Source: Datura wrightii (taxonomy: Eukaryota > Streptophyta > Magnoliopsida > Solanales > Solanaceae). Taken from it: a stretch of DNA of 64,000 bases. Both the position numbers and the translations under genes were made by a program. Below, piece by piece: positions 1 through 11,427 of the stretch; position 1 is the first letter of the stretch, and every line of letters starts with the position of its first letter. The stretch is from the NCBI GenBank assembly GCA_035772735.1, contig JASDFA010000002.1, positions 33,810,501-33,874,500 of the forward strand, in the 5' to 3' direction. The notes under the pieces are model-generated. The model saw only the letters and a program-made list of their open reading frames with translations. It ran no database searches and was not told where the DNA came from.

Positions 1-1396
1 GTCCAGGATGTGCGGGTAGAGCCTCCGACTCTCCAGTCTATTCCAGTGGTTAATGAATTCCCCGACATATTCCCATATGAGCTACCCGGTATTCCCCCAA
101 TAGATTTTGCAATTGATTTTCTACCAGGAACTCAGTCCATATAGATTCCTCCGTATCGTATGGCTCCTGTTGAACTTAGAGAACTAAAGGAGCAACTTAA
201 GGATCTGTTAGATAAGGGCTTTATTAGGCTGAGTACTTTACCTTGTGGTGCGCCGATTTTGTTTGTGAGAAAGAAGGACGGCTCCCTCCGCATGTGTATA
301 GACTACCGCCAGTTGAACAAGGTTACAGTCAAGAATAAGTATCCATTTCCCAGAATAGATGATTTGTTTGATCAGTTACAAGGCGCCAGATATTTCTCCA
401 AGATTGACTTATGGTTCGGATATCATCAGGTTCGAGTTCGTGAAAGGGACATTCCGAAGACTGCCTTCAGGACCTGATACGGCCATTTTGAATTCCTAGT
501 CATGTCCTTTGGGCTGAGGAATGCTCCCGCAGTATTCATGGACCTGATGAACAGTATCTTCAGACCATACCTGGACCTGTTCGTGATAGTGTTTATTAAC
601 GATATTCTGGTGTATTCTCGCTCAGAGGCAAACCACCAGGATCATTTGCAGACAGTGCTCCAGATTCTCAAGGACCGTCAGCTATATGCCAAGTTCTTTA
701 AATGTGAATTTTGGCTGAACTCAGTAGCCTTCTTGGGGCATATCGTGTCGGATGCTAGTATACAAGTAGACACACAGAAAATAGAAGCAGTAAAAACATG
801 GCCCAGACCTACAACTCCGACCGAAGTATGACGTTTTCTGGGATTAGCAGGGTACTACAGAAGATTTGTTGAGGGATTCTCCACCATAGCGTCACCTCTG
901 ACTAAGATGACGAAAAAAGTAGTAAAGTCTCAATGGACGGAGGCATGTGAGCAGAGTTTCCAGGAATTGGAAGATAGGTTGACCTCCGCCCCAGTGTTAG
1001 CATTGCCAAAAGGTACAAAGGGTTATGCAATTTATTGTGACGCTTCGGGTATTGGGTTAGGATGTGTGTTGATGCAGCATGGTAAAGTAATTGCTTATGC
1101 TTCCAGACAGCTGAGGAAACACGAAAAGAATTATCCTACCCATGACCTGGAACTAGCCGCAGTGATCCACGCCCTAAAGATATGGAGACATTACTTGTAT
1201 GGCGTCCATGTGGATATTTTCACTGATCATAAAAGTCTACAACATATCTTCACCTAGAGAGAGTTGAATTTGCGGCAGCGTCGCTGGTTGGAGTTGTTGA
1301 AAGATTATGATGTAAATATTCTCTATCTCCTAGGAAGAGCCAACATAGTAGCAGATGCCCTTAGTCGTAAGTCTATGGGGAGTTTGGCGTACTTGC
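1..1396 (+). pseudogene. Ty3/gypsy chromovirus pol, RT and RNase H part (element A1)
   Basis: Reverse transcriptase and RNase H section of a Ty3/gypsy Pol polyprotein, which copies retrotransposon RNA into DNA. The window opens in the linker between protease and RT. Visible RT blocks are KKDGSLRMCIDYRQLN (about 273-320), KIDLWFGYHQV (about 400-430) and MSFGLRNAP (about 502-528). The palm motif, normally F/Y-x-D-D, reads F-I-N-D at 592-603, so the first catalytic Asp is Asn. RNase H (about 1020-1257) keeps CDAS, DLELAA and FTDHKSL. In-frame stops lie at 142-144 (TAG), 475-477 (TGA), 829-831 (TGA) and 1255-1257 (TAG). The reading breaks off at 1396, where an antisense LTR begins. Wording of the blocks and of the C-terminal piece at 2816-3533 fits the Tekay/Del chromovirus lineage. 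Dead copy; family call sure, lineage fairly sure. Confidence 0.93.
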
Positions 1397-2300
1397 TGTT
1401 CGCGCTATTTGTTTGGGTATATAGCTACACGCAAGTGCACGTTGTCGAACAAGTAGTAAAGGGGCTCAAGTAAGCCAAGTATCGATCCCACAGGGACTGG
1501 ACTAAAGTAACAATCTACTCAAGTGTCAATGAACTTTAACTCTAAAATGCAGACAACAGTGTGAAGAAGAGATGTTGATAGTTTGTTTCCTAATTTTATA
1601 CTAAGTCTAAAACGAATATACAAGTTGAGTCTAAATTATAAGTATGAGCATGCTGAGGTTGAATGAACATGTAGAGAAAGAAATTATCGATACAATTTGA
1701 TTTATCTTTCCTCTGGTTGCTAGTCAAGAATTATTTCCTATGGATCAAAACTCTCGTATTTAACCCAACTTAAGAAGCATGAACCTTCCACCTACATTTC
1801 TGTGATAAAAAGAAATTCATGTTCTAGCCATACAAACCTGATTCCTTAATTGACTAATACGACTTTCAGGTATATCTCTATCCTGAAGGTAAATCAATTC
1901 TCAATTTTCCCAAACTAAGAAAAGATCATATCCTATTAATTCACAACTTTCCAATTTCTTTCTCTCTCGAGTGAAACCGGACTTTTTAGATATACATTAA
2001 CGTTGGCCACACATTAATGCAGTAAGAACAAGAATCAATAGAACAACCATGGAAGAAAAGATGAAAAACCAATTTATCAATAATTACATTTCAATACAAT
2101 TGTTCTTAACCTCAGCAAGAAGAGGATTTAGCCACTCATTTGTGGATTAAACATCATTAAATGAGTGTTAATCATACAAGCAATTGAAATAAAGAAGAAG
2201 GAGATAGAGAAAAACCCTGAGATTTTTGTCCCCTCAACTGCCTGTAACCCACGTTCTTGCTCCACCAAGTCAGAATAATTAAAAATGAACCTAAGTGTTC

Positions 2301-2308
2301 TATTTATA
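2301..2308 (-). promoter_or_regulatory. TATA box of the antisense solo LTR
   Basis: TATAAATA on the minus strand, in the same context (CTAGTATAAATAG) as the TATA boxes of the B LTRs at 16169 and 24505. It lies just downstream, in LTR orientation, of the GC-rich inverted-repeat module. Confidence 0.7.
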
Positions 2309-2341
2309 CTAGTGGGAATTTTTCCCGGGATAACAAGCAAC

Positions 2342-2568
2342 GTGTCACGGAGTGCATCGCGGAGCACTGCCTCCGTGACACGCCTCCGACGCGGACCCTT
2401 ACTGGAATTAGGATGTCCAGGTATTAAGGCCCAACGTGGCACGGCATGCAACGCGGGGCTAGGCCAACGTGCCACGGCCCCAACGCGAACCTTCACTGAA
2501 ATTTGGCAAAAATTCCATATCCAGGCAGAAGGCATCCGCGATGGCAGCGTGACACGGCTCCATCGCGG
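2342..2568 (-). repeat. GC-rich inverted-repeat promoter module (solo LTR copy)
   Basis: CpG-rich island in AT-rich surroundings. It holds GTGTCACGGAG (2342-2352) facing CTCCGTGACAC (2371-2381), a perfect 11-bp inverted repeat, and CCGCGATGG (2536-2544) facing CCATCGCGG (2560-2568). Further GTGCCACGGC-like copies lie between them. The same module sits just upstream of the TATA box in the LTRs of B and D. Confidence 0.8.
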
Positions 2569-2815
2569 AGCCCCTTTAATTCATATTGTCCTTGGCCTTT
2601 TCCTTGCTTGCTTCCGAGTCCACTCCCGATTTCTCCCAACATGCATTTTAGCTTCCCAAAATTATATTTCTCCTACAAAACAACGCTAATCATGTTGGTC
2701 AGTATAAATTCCCATTTTATTACAAATCACATGAGAATGTATAAACATCGATAGATAAACAAGGCAAAATGACACATTTGAGTATCACTTGGGCACATAA
2801 ATTTGCCCAAGATCA

Positions 2816-3533
2816 GTTGCGAGCGTGTGTGTTGGACTTTGGAGGTAGATGGGATGAGAACTTACCACTTATTGAGTTCTCTTATAATAACAGTTACCAT
2901 TCAGCTATCCAGATGGAGCCTTATCAGGCATTGTATGGGCGAAAGTGCAGATCTCCAATTGGTTGGTTTGAAGTAGAAGAGTCAGCGATGATTGGGCCGG
3001 ATATTATTCGTCAGTCAGAGAAAAAGTAAAGCTTATCAAAGAACGCCTACTGACTGCTCAGAGCCGCCAGAAATTATGTTGATGTGCGGTGCAGAAACTT
3101 GGAATTTAATGTGAATGACTGGGTATTCTTGAAAGTTTCTCCAATGAAAGGGGTAATGAGATTCGGCAAGAAAGGCAAGTTCAGCCCGAGATTTGTTGGG
3201 CCTTATCAGATTCGCCAAAGAATAGGACAAGTGGCATACGAGTTGAACTTACCTCTAGAGTTAGAGTCTGTTCATCCAGTTTTCCACGTGTCCATGCTGA
3301 GGAAGTATATAGGATACCCCTCCAGTGCTATCCCAGTTCAGGATGTCCAGGTTACGGAGGAGCTAGCTTATGAAGAGGTTCCAGTAGCCATACTAGACCA
3401 GCAGATTCGCAGATTAAGAACTAAAGATGTTGCTTCTGTAAATGTATTATGGCGTAACAGGAACCGAGAGGAAATGACTTGGGAAGCAGAGGAAGATATG
3501 AAAGTCAGATATCCTCAGTTATTTCAGACTTAA
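2816..3533 (+). pseudogene. A1 pol, integrase C-terminus and chromodomain-like tail
   Basis: Continuation of the A1 Pol polyprotein beyond the solo LTR. It encodes the end of the integrase core (LDFGGRWDENLPLIEFSYNN, then ALYGRKCRSP), the integrase C-terminal region (GKKGKFSPRFVGPYQI, about 3170-3200; HPVFHVSMLRKYIG, about 3273-3315) and a chromodomain-like end (VLWRNRNREEMTWEAEEDM, about 3440-3500) closing at a TAA near 3531. A frameshift separates the part ending near 3027 from the part starting near 3084. Integrase joins the cDNA to the host chromosome; in chromoviruses the chromodomain guides it to heterochromatin. The closely similar A2 copy is at 10762-11427. Confidence 0.92.
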
Positions 3534-3790
3534 TCAGCCAGAGGTACGTTACTATTGTTGTTTTATGAGTTGCCTTATACTTATGTGTATAAATGAAATA
3601 GTTGACTCTAGTATATTGCATGATGAATACTATAGTATTGTGTGGAATACCTGTATTGGACTTTTTTGTGTTTCAGGATTTTTGAGGTAGTCCATATTAC
3701 AGGGGAAACTCTGCCAAAATTTTTCAAGAATAAGTCGAGTAAGTTGAGATTCCTGTGAGCAGGAGTTTACATTCGAGGACGAATGTTCTT

Positions 3791-3803
3791 AAAGGGGGGA
3801 GGA
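3791..3803 (+). promoter_or_regulatory. Polypurine tract of element A1
   Basis: AAAGGGGGGAGGA directly before the LTR start TGTTACACC. This is the plus-strand DNA primer site in reverse transcription. The 257 bases between the pol stop and this tract are 3' untranslated sequence, repeated almost identically at 11651-11908. Confidence 0.88.
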
Positions 3804-3936
3804 TGTTACACCCCGTAAATTCTTGACATTTAGATGGCCTATTCGCATATTGGTTAAGAGTTCTAGATTGCCATACGTGGTAGAAAAAGGGCCCGGGGAG
3901 AGACCGGACAAGTGCCAAGTCAGAGTGTCGCAAGGC

Positions 3937-4005
3937 AAATGCGACTTATAAATCGCATTTGATGAATGCGACTTATAAATCGCATTCGACAAACGCGACT
4001 TAAAG
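3937..4005 (+). repeat. Palindromic AATGCGA...TCGCATT array, LTR1 unit 1
   Basis: About 2.5 tandem copies of a roughly 27-bp monomer. AATGCGA and TCGCATT face each other around CTTATAAA, so each monomer can fold back on itself. The array ends about 10 bp before the TATATAA box at 4014. Shorter and longer versions lie at 4411-4451 and 12052-12145. Confidence 0.85.
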
Positions 4006-4013
4006 GCCCCAAG

Positions 4014-4020
4014 TATATAA
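4014..4020 (+). promoter_or_regulatory. TATA box, LTR1 unit 1
   Basis: TATATAA in the context AAGTATATAAAGCC, about 210 bp after the LTR start and directly after the palindromic array. Same position and context as in unit 2 and LTR2. Confidence 0.65.
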
Positions 4021-4468
4021 AGCCTTCCCACTTGTTTTAAATCATTTCCCATCTTTTAATTTCCAGTAAGTGACCAAAAATAGAGGAAGACGAGGATTCC
4101 ATACAAATATTCGTCTAATTAAGCCGTCAAACGCAGTCCAAACTCAAATTAACTTCGGGCAAAAAAGTACAAAGCTGCAGGGAGCATTCCTATGGAGTTA
4201 GTTTTGTGAAATTCGGTCGGCGAATCGTCGTCCTACCGAGCTAAGGTAAGTGGAATTGCTCCAAATTAGTGTCAATATTGTTGCACCTCGTAAATTCTTG
4301 ACATGTAGATGGCCTATTTTCATGATGGTTAAGAGTTTTAGAATGCCACACATGCTAGGAAAAGGCCCGAGGGAAGACCGGACAAGCGCCAAGTCGGAGC
4401 ATCGCAAGGCAAATGCGACTTATAAATCGCATTCGACAAATGCAACTTAAAGAGGAAATCGGGCAAAG

Positions 4469-4533
4469 CCCCTCCGCGACAGGCAGCGTGTCACGGAGGC
4501 TTCCCCTCCGCGATGGCCAGCGTGCCACGGAGG
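4469..4533 (+). repeat. GC-rich CACGGAGG module inserted in LTR1 unit 2
   Basis: Two 31-bp tandem copies (4469-4499 and 4503-4533), each CCCCTCCGCGA followed by CAGCGTGYCACGGAGG. The block is absent from LTR1 unit 1 and from LTR2, yet its words (CTCCGCGATGG, GTGTCACGGAGG) are those of the B and D LTR promoter modules. It lies between the palindromic repeats and the TATA box. A G-run follows at 4533-4543. Confidence 0.85.
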
Positions 4534-4555
4534 GGGGGGGGGATTTAGGTCCAAG

Positions 4556-4562
4556 TATATAA
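4556..4562 (+). promoter_or_regulatory. TATA box, LTR1 unit 2
   Basis: TATATAA in the context CCAAGTATATAAAGCC, matching unit 1 and LTR2, but here preceded by the GC-rich block instead of directly by the palindromic array. Confidence 0.65.
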
Positions 4563-5794
4563 AGCCCCACTTCATTTTCTTTTATTCATTTTCCATTATT
4601 ATTTCCAGAAACCGAACAGAGAACAGAGAGGAACGAGGTTTCAATATAAAATTCATCTGATTACGCCGTCAAACGCGGTCCAAACTCAAATTAACCTTGG
4701 ATACTGAAGTATAAAGCTGCAGAGAGCATTCCTGCGGAGTTAGTTTCGTGAAATTGGGCCGGCGAACCGTCGTCCTACCGAGCTAAGGTAAGTGGAATTT
4801 CTCCAAATTAGTGTCAATATACTCCTAGCCCTAAAGTGAGCATTTTTCCCTTCTGGACTTCTAAGAAATAGCGAGTTTTCGGCCGTTTTTCGATAAGTCA
4901 AAGTTTGGGCTATATATATATTCATAGTAGTATTTGTTTCCATAATATTGATGAATTTAGTTCTAATTGCTATGAATGTGAATACAGTTGGAAGAAATAG
5001 TTGAATATTGGCCGAGTTACGCCAGTTATCCGGAAAGCCGACAACTGAGGTATTTAAAGTTAGTTTCTTTGGCAAGTTAGTAATTCTAGAAGAGTAAAAT
5101 AGAGTAAATTCCAGAAGGATGTCCCAGAAGCCGAGTATTAAGTATTTTTGTATTATTATGTCATATCCAGAATAAAAGTCAGTAAATCAGCATCAGACAT
5201 CAAGATCTTTTCCCAGACTCAGTTTAACCCAGTATTAGATTCAGTTTAATTCAGCAAGAGATTCAGAATATAATATCAGAACATGGCTAGTATTTTCAGA
5301 TTTAATATACATGTTATATGTGATTACTGTTGCTTGTTGAGACTTGTTTTTGATATGTGGGCACCCTTAGACCTTCCTTGTCGCCCCAGGGTTAATAGCT
5401 GTGTCAACTCGCCCGCTAGAGGGTGAGGATACGTCACTCCAAGGAGTGGCATGCCGTCCGCAGTAGGACGAAGATGGGATGTAGCATTCCCCATAGTAGG
5501 CTGATCAGTATTATAGCATACCCTGTTGAGCGCTGGTGCCCGCACATATTACAAATTACAAATTACAGATACAGATCTCATATTACAGTTACAGGAGTCC
5601 TCCGAACTCAGATACAGTTATAGTCAGGGGCCCAGAGAGCTCAAGATGCATACCCAGGGGGCCGGCGGGATGCTCGTAGTTATTAGGTGAGTGGAGTGAA
5701 TTTATTTTTGGGTGGTTTGACTCGGGTAGGGGTATTAGATTGCGTGTTGATTGGCACCTTCTAGCTTATGGGGGCTGGTATAGGTTCTTGTATG

Positions 5795-5795
<1 letters not shown>

Positions 5796-5828
<33 letters not shown>
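5796..5828 (+). repeat. (TA)n microsatellite in LTR1
   Basis: About 16 TA units after TATGC. The equivalent place in LTR3 (near 14518) has only CTATATGTG, so the run expanded in LTR1. Confidence 0.9.
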
Positions 5829-5831
<3 letters not shown>

Positions 5832-6658
5832 ACTTATTAAATTGATAGATAGCAGGACGCCGCATCGATAGGTGTGATTCTTACCTTCTCTCCAGTACAG
5901 TTAAGCTTGGTACAAATTCTGCTATTCCAGATAGTTTTAGCTATCCTCTATCATTTCAGTAACTACCAGTTTACTGTTTATCTTCATTTATGTTCAGTTT
6001 TGCTTTGCATACTCGGTACCAGTGATACTGACACTCGTTTAGGGGTGCTGCATTACTTGCCTGCAGGTACTCATAGACGACGAGTCGATCCCTCGTTATT
6101 CTAGCCAACACACAGAGTCATCAGCTCCTGTCATCCGGAGCTAGACAGCTGGAGGTTTATTCCTTTTCTTTTGTTGTACAATATGGGTAGGTCGGGTCGT
6201 GTCCCGACCATCTTATCAGTATTCTTAGAGGCTTGCAGATTGTATATCCCCTGTGGTTGGTTGTATCGGTCGTGTGAGGCCGTGTGAATATTTTAGTTTG
6301 TTTATGATGGCCATGTGAGGCCTTATTCAGTTGGTAGTAGTGACCTTGTCGGTCACGTAGCAGTTTAGCACTTGTTTTCTTGATTCAGAAGTAACGAGAC
6401 AGCATGGTGGCCTTGTCGGCCCGCATAGGTTCCTTCATACTACTGTTGTTCTAGTTAGTTGTTGCTTCCTTTTAGGTGGCTATCGGCCTAGTCGGCCGGA
6501 GGCTGTATTTACAGTCGTTATATTGCCCGTTGGTTCCATGAACCCAGAGTTAGAGCCAGTCTGGCACCAGAAGTGCCTAGGCTCAGTAGTCCAGTAGTCT
6601 GGGTCTTGGTAGGGCACCAGGTGCCAGTCATGCTTTCCAAGGCGGGGCGTGACAAACT

Positions 6659-6670
6659 TGGTATTAGAGC
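6659..6670 (+). promoter_or_regulatory. Primer binding site of A2 (initiator tRNA-Met type)
   Basis: TGGTATTAGAGC, one base from the common plant PBS TGGTATCAGAGC, four bases after the LTR1 end. It marks LTR1 as the 5' LTR of A2. Confidence 0.85.
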
Positions 6671-8158
6671 AGGTCGTATCCCAAGGAGTTTGCAAGACAT
6701 GCTAAGTAGATTCTTGTCTATGGATGTGTTGTGCACCACATACTATAGGTAGGAGACTGCAAGGCATGATAGGATGGTTACTCTTTCTTCCTATTCAGTC
6801 GTGTTGTAGAGCGGTACAGTATAGGGTTGAGTCCCTAAAACATATCATACTCTTTGGTTACAGATACAAAGTCAGATCAGCGACACCCTATCACAGGCAG
6901 AAGATTGGATACAGCAGCAGGAGGAGGTATCAAGGACTTCCCAATGTGATACCTCTATCGGTACCATCCCCAGTATATTTTTATAACTTCAGAATAGGGA
7001 GTCAGAAGCATAGCGTATATACTAGTTGATTTATTTGTTAAGATATGTAAATTTGATTAAGGTGATAGATAATATTAGATTATCGAATAGATGTGAGAGA
7101 GAGAGGGAAATGCAGGATTCCCACCTCCATCCTTTCAGATGTGGTACAGTTCCATGTCTTCATTTCGTTGCAGTAAGAAAAGGCTATTCCTACCTCTTAG
7201 TTTTGATTCCAATGTAGCAAGGGGCATAACGATTGAGGCGATGTTTCCCAAAGTAAGCAGTAAGTGAAGATGGATTGGTTGATTCCATAAAGTGTTAGAA
7301 AGAGTAAGGAGCCCCTATGGTTACGTAAGTTGTACAGGCCCTCACGGTAATAAGTCAGAAGAGCGAGTAAGACTATTAGTTTACTCGAAGCAGGCGTAGG
7401 AGATCCGTCAGTGATGGACTTCCAGTAATAGTCAAGTTCAAGTCAGAAAAAGGCCAAGTCTGCCATAACACGCTAACAACGGCAGGATATACCTGCAAGA
7501 TAATAGTTATGATTTCAGTTGTGATATCGAAGGTAGGAAGGTCATATGAATCAGATGGGTCTGACTGCAAGCCAGAAGAAGTATAGGCTGAGACTTGACC
7601 AGTAACCTTATTTGACAATGTAAGGCAGGTACCTTGAACCCCAAATCTCAGCTTAAGAAAGATAAGGGGAAAAAGCATGAATACCATATATTGAGGGGAA
7701 ATTAGAATCACCTCCAAATTGATAGAACGTCGTGTATTAAGGACTGAGCCTCGGACTGATAGTTAAGAGACAGTAAGATTGTAGTTTAGAATGTTGCGGT
7801 ACGTTCACCTAAGGATAAGGTAAGAGGGTGCCGACCCAGAAACTTTAATCTAGTGTGGCCTAGAGACAAGGTTCAATAGACAGTCACGGGTCCTTAATAT
7901 AATGCCAAGTAAGACCACAAGGTTCGGATGTTGACCTCACGTTGTAAGAGTGGTGAAATTTCAAATAGCAGATCATAGCTAAAGTGCATGTGTTTGTTGC
8001 TTCCAGAATGGGACGGAAATCAAATGAAATGGTACGAGAGGACAGGAGATATCATTAGACTATAGAAGCAGTATATCATGTGCAGTATGAAATTCAATAA
8101 AGCATGTCAGAGATTACATATCACTACAAAATTCAGTATGTATTGTACGTAGTTGGTG

Positions 8159-8189
<31 letters not shown>

Positions 8190-9354
8190 TATCAGATATG
8201 CTGTGAGTAGTTGCCAATACGTGTTACAGTCACACAGATTTTGGTTAGCTGCTAGGAAGTATATACAGATCGTACTGCAGGACCCCTCGCCAAAAAGGGG
8301 GCAGGTTAAGTGTGATTCACATATGAAGCTATAGAAACTTCCTCAGTTCTCAGTTTATTGAGTTAATGGACTTATATGCTTGTTGTCAGATCTAGACTTC
8401 AGAAGATCACAAGAGTTAGTAGCCTAAATCAGGGGGTTAGATGATACGGGCACAGTTAGACGGTCTAACGACTAGCTGGCGCCTGTATTAGCAGAGAAGC
8501 ATCCCTAAAGACCAGTAATGTTATCGCATATGCTAGAACCAGAAATAGAGACCAACTAAGCATATTTCATCGGTTAGCAACACCAGAATTCTCTGGTATG
8601 TTAAGTGGTCGTACATTGTTTTTCAAGCCTTGTAGGTGAGAGTCATCCTTAGTCGACCTAGCAGTTATCATGTAGAATACCCCTCAAGTCAGCCATCCAT
8701 CCCAGTCAGACCAACCCGTGGGTACCCCAAGAAAGGGTCCACATCAGTAGTCAGTGACGGACTAGTACCCCAGCCGGTTCTCGTAAGATATATAGATACA
8801 GAGTCCTAGGAGAAGGCCAATCTTTACGGAATTGCTCATAAGACCGAGAATTTCCCCAGAACAGCAGTATAGATCCGAGTGGATACAAACAAGGCATAAG
8901 GAATTGGTAGTACTCTGCTAGCATAGTGTTTACTAAGACAAGGAAATCGGTAGGCTCCCTGTGAAGATCCAGGGGCTGATCGCCTGAGGGTAAGTTCGAC
9001 TAAGCCCAGCTCTACAGTTGTCCAATTAGAATAACAAAACAGTTAGCTGTCCACAACTCCGTAGTTATGCATGAGCTATAGATTCTCGAGTAGGACGTTT
9101 AGAGCATTGTTAGACTACTTCAGCATTCGGGTCATTCAGCCCAGTTATTCAGTTATTCACAGTTATTCAACCAGATTATTAGAGATCATGATCACTATCA
9201 GGATCCTCTGATCAAATACGTGCACATGGTGTGCAGCCAGTCATACAGATTATTCCAGCAGCGAGTAGCATTAGCATGCGGCCCAGAAGGCCAGATAAAG
9301 CTCTAGCTATACAGATAGATTACTTGTTAGTTTCTCTGGTATAATAAACCAGTA
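6671..9354 (+). other. Rearranged A2 interior without recognisable coding
   Basis: This interval should hold gag, protease and the first part of RT. I find no CCHC knuckle, no protease motif and no RT blocks; all frames are broken into short pieces. Sequence resembling RT resumes abruptly near 9355, in the thumb region. The original gag-pro-RT has been deleted and replaced, or has decayed beyond recognition by eye. It contains an (AT)n run at about 8158-8185. Confidence 0.5.
8158..8185 (+). repeat. (AT)n microsatellite
   Basis: About 14 AT units inside the non-coding A2 interior. Confidence 0.9.
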
Positions 9355-11427
9355 TGATCGTCAGTTACATGCCAATTTCTCTAATGTGATTTTTTGCTGA
9401 ATTCAGTAGCCTTTTTGGGTCACATCATGTCGGAGGCTGGTATACAGGTAGATACACAGAAAATAAAAGTGTGAAAACATGTCCAGAACTACCACTCCGC
9501 CCGAGGTACACAGTTTTCTGGGATTAGTAGGGTACTATAGAAGATTTGTTGAGGGATTCTCCACCATAGCGGCACCTCTGACTAAGCTGACTCAAAAAGC
9601 AGTAAAGTTTCAGTGGACGAAGACATGTGAGCAGAGTTTCCAGGAATTGAAAGACAGGTTGACCTCTGCCCCAATATTAGCATTACCAGAAGGTATAGAG
9701 GGTTATGCAGTTTATTGTGACGCTTCGGGTATTAGGTTAGTATGTGTTGATGCAGCATGGTAGTGATTGCTTATGCTTCCAGACAGCTGAGGAAACACGG
9801 AAAGAATTATCCTACCCATGAGAGTTAGCTGCAGTAGTTTATGCCTTAAAGAGTGAATATTTTGTATCACCCAGGAAGAGCCAACGTAGTAGCAGATGCC
9901 CTCAGTCGCAAGTCTATGGGGAGTTTGGTGTACTTGCAGCCCGAGTAGCGGGAGTTGGCCAGAGAAATACACCAGTTAGCCAATTTAGCCGTTCGCGTAG
10001 TAGAAACAGAGGACAACATAGCAGTAATTCAGAATACCGCAGTGTCGTCATTAGTTGTGGAGGTAAAGGAATGACAGTATGAAGATTCTGACCTGGTTCA
10101 GTTTAAAGACCAAGTTCATCAAGGAAAACCGTCAGATTTTCAGGTAACTGAGGATGAAGTGTTGCGATGTAAAGGCCGCCTTTGTGTTCCAGATTTTTTA
10201 GGGCTTCGCCAGCAGATTATGAGCGAGGTACATTACGCCCGCTATTCTCTCCACCCAGGCGCGACGAAAATGTACCACGATATTGGAGAAATCTACTGGT
10301 GGCCAGGTATGAAGAGGGAAATAGCAGAATTCATAGCCAGTGTCCTAACCGCCAGCAAGTAAAAACGGAACACAAGAAACCAGGCGGATTGACTCAAGAC
10401 ATAGTTGTGCCTCTTTGGAAGTAGGAAGCAGTAACTATGGATTTTGTAGCAGGATTTTCCCGCACTAGGCGGAGATATGACTCGATTTGGATAATTGTTG
10501 ACACACTGATAAAAATCAGCCCTTTTTCTACCAGTAAGAGCTACTTTCTCTGCCAAAGATGATGCTGAGCTGTATATTAGAGAAGTAGTCAGACTGTATA
10601 GTGTACCAGTGTCCATTATCTTCGGCAGAGGGGCGTAATTTACAGCTAAATTTTGGCAATCATTTTAGAGAGGCCTGGGAACACAAATTAATCTGAGCAT
10701 AGCATTCCACCCTCAGACAGATGGGCAGGCAGAATGCATTATCAAGATGCTCGAGGATATGTTACGAACGTGTGTGTTGGACTTTGGAGGTAGCTGGGAT
10801 GGGCACTTAACACTTATTGAGTTTGCTTATAACAATAGTTACCACTCAGCTATCCAAATGGCGCCCTATGAGGCTTTGTATGGGCGAAAGTGCAGATCGC
10901 CAGTTTGGCTGGTTTGAAGTAGGAGAGTCAATGCTAATTGGGCTGGATATTATTCATCAGTCAGAGGAAAAGGTAAAGCTTATTAGAGAACGTCTACTGA
11001 CTGCTCAGAGCCTCCAGAAATCATATGCTGATGTGTGGTGCAGAAACCTAGAATTTAATGTGAATGACTGGGTGTTTTTGAAAGTTTCTCCAATGAAAGG
11101 GGTGATGAGATTCGGCAAGAAAGGCAAGCTCAGCCCGAGATTTGTTGGGCCTTATCAGATTCGCCAAAGAATAGGCCAAGTGGCATACGAGTTGAACTTA
11201 CCTCCAAAGTTAGAGTCAGTTCATCAGGTTTTCCACGTGTCCATGCTGAGGAAGTATATAGGATACCCCTCCAGTGTTTTCCCAGTTCAGGATGTCCAGG
11301 TTACGGAGGAGCTGGCTTATGAAGAGGTTCCATTAGCCATACTAGACCGGCAGATTCACAGATTAAGAACTAAAGATGTTGCTTCTATAAAGGTATTATG
11401 GCATAACAGGAACCAAGAGGAAATGAC
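9355..11427 (+). pseudogene. Ty3/gypsy pol remnant of A2: RT end, RNase H, integrase
   Basis: Second copy of the A1-type polyprotein. It starts inside the RT thumb (decayed match to KDRQLYAKFFKCEFW near 9360), then has SFLGLVGYYRRFVEGFS (about 9510-9560), RNase H beginning with CDASG (about 9717) but lacking its middle (RNase H jumps near 9845 to the NVVADALS-like motif near 9890), an integrase zinc-binding part (HYARYSLHPGATKMYHDI, about 10230-10285, with WWPGMK after it), a decayed catalytic core, and the C-terminal region with FNVNDWVFLKVSPMKG (about 11056-11100) and HVSMLRKYIG. Several frameshifts and stops. The chromodomain-like end is broken at 11427 by chloroplast-derived DNA. Its 3' UTR resumes at 11621. 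Confidence 0.9.

Larger units (their letters stand above)
1397..2815 (-). mobile_element. Antisense solo LTR of the B-type Athila/Tat-like family
   Basis: Read on the minus strand this begins TGATCTTGGGCA and ends in CGAACA, and it matches the LTRs of element B along its length, including the GC-rich module and the TATA box. No internal retrotransposon sequence accompanies it, so it is a solo LTR. It lies in A1 pol. The flanks are CTTGC on the left and GTTGC on the right. Compared with the A2 copy, about 820 bp of pol (equivalent to 9938-10760) are missing between the two flanks, so this is not a plain insertion followed by LTR-LTR recombination. Confidence 0.88.
3804..4820 (+). repeat. Tandem duplication of the LTR1 promoter region
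   Basis: Unit 1 (3804-4278) starts TGTTACACCCCGTAAATTC and ends GTGTCAATAT. Unit 2 (4279-4820) starts TGTTGCACCTCGTAAATTC and also ends GTGTCAATAT. Each unit has its own TCGCATT palindrome array and TATATAA box. Unit 2 alone carries an extra GC-rich block (about 4451-4549) between array and TATA box. LTR2 has only one unit. Confidence 0.85.
3804..6654 (+). mobile_element. LTR1, shared by chromovirus copies A1 and A2
   Basis: Starts TGTTACACCCC directly after a polypurine tract and ends GGGGCGTGACA directly before a tRNA-Met type primer site, so it acts as the 3' LTR of A1 and the 5' LTR of A2. It is 2851 bp, longer than LTR2 because its promoter region is duplicated (3804-4278 and 4279-4820) and because LTR2 has suffered deletions. 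Confidence 0.87.

Noticed and set aside
2128..2754. Overlapping frames on both strands in the first kilobases after the RNase H part
   Set aside because: They lie inside the solo LTR and its GC-rich module; frames are open only because of base composition, and equal frames recur in every B and D LTR (for example 15893-16180, 53474-53789, 57908-58244).
3937..4005. CRISPR-like spaced repeats
   Set aside because: Plant nuclear LTR sequence; the repeats are adjacent palindromes with no unique spacers of constant length and no cas genes.
5324..6104. Several 66-76 codon frames in LTR1
   Set aside because: They recur with shifts at the same place in LTR2 and LTR3 and have no protein-like conservation.
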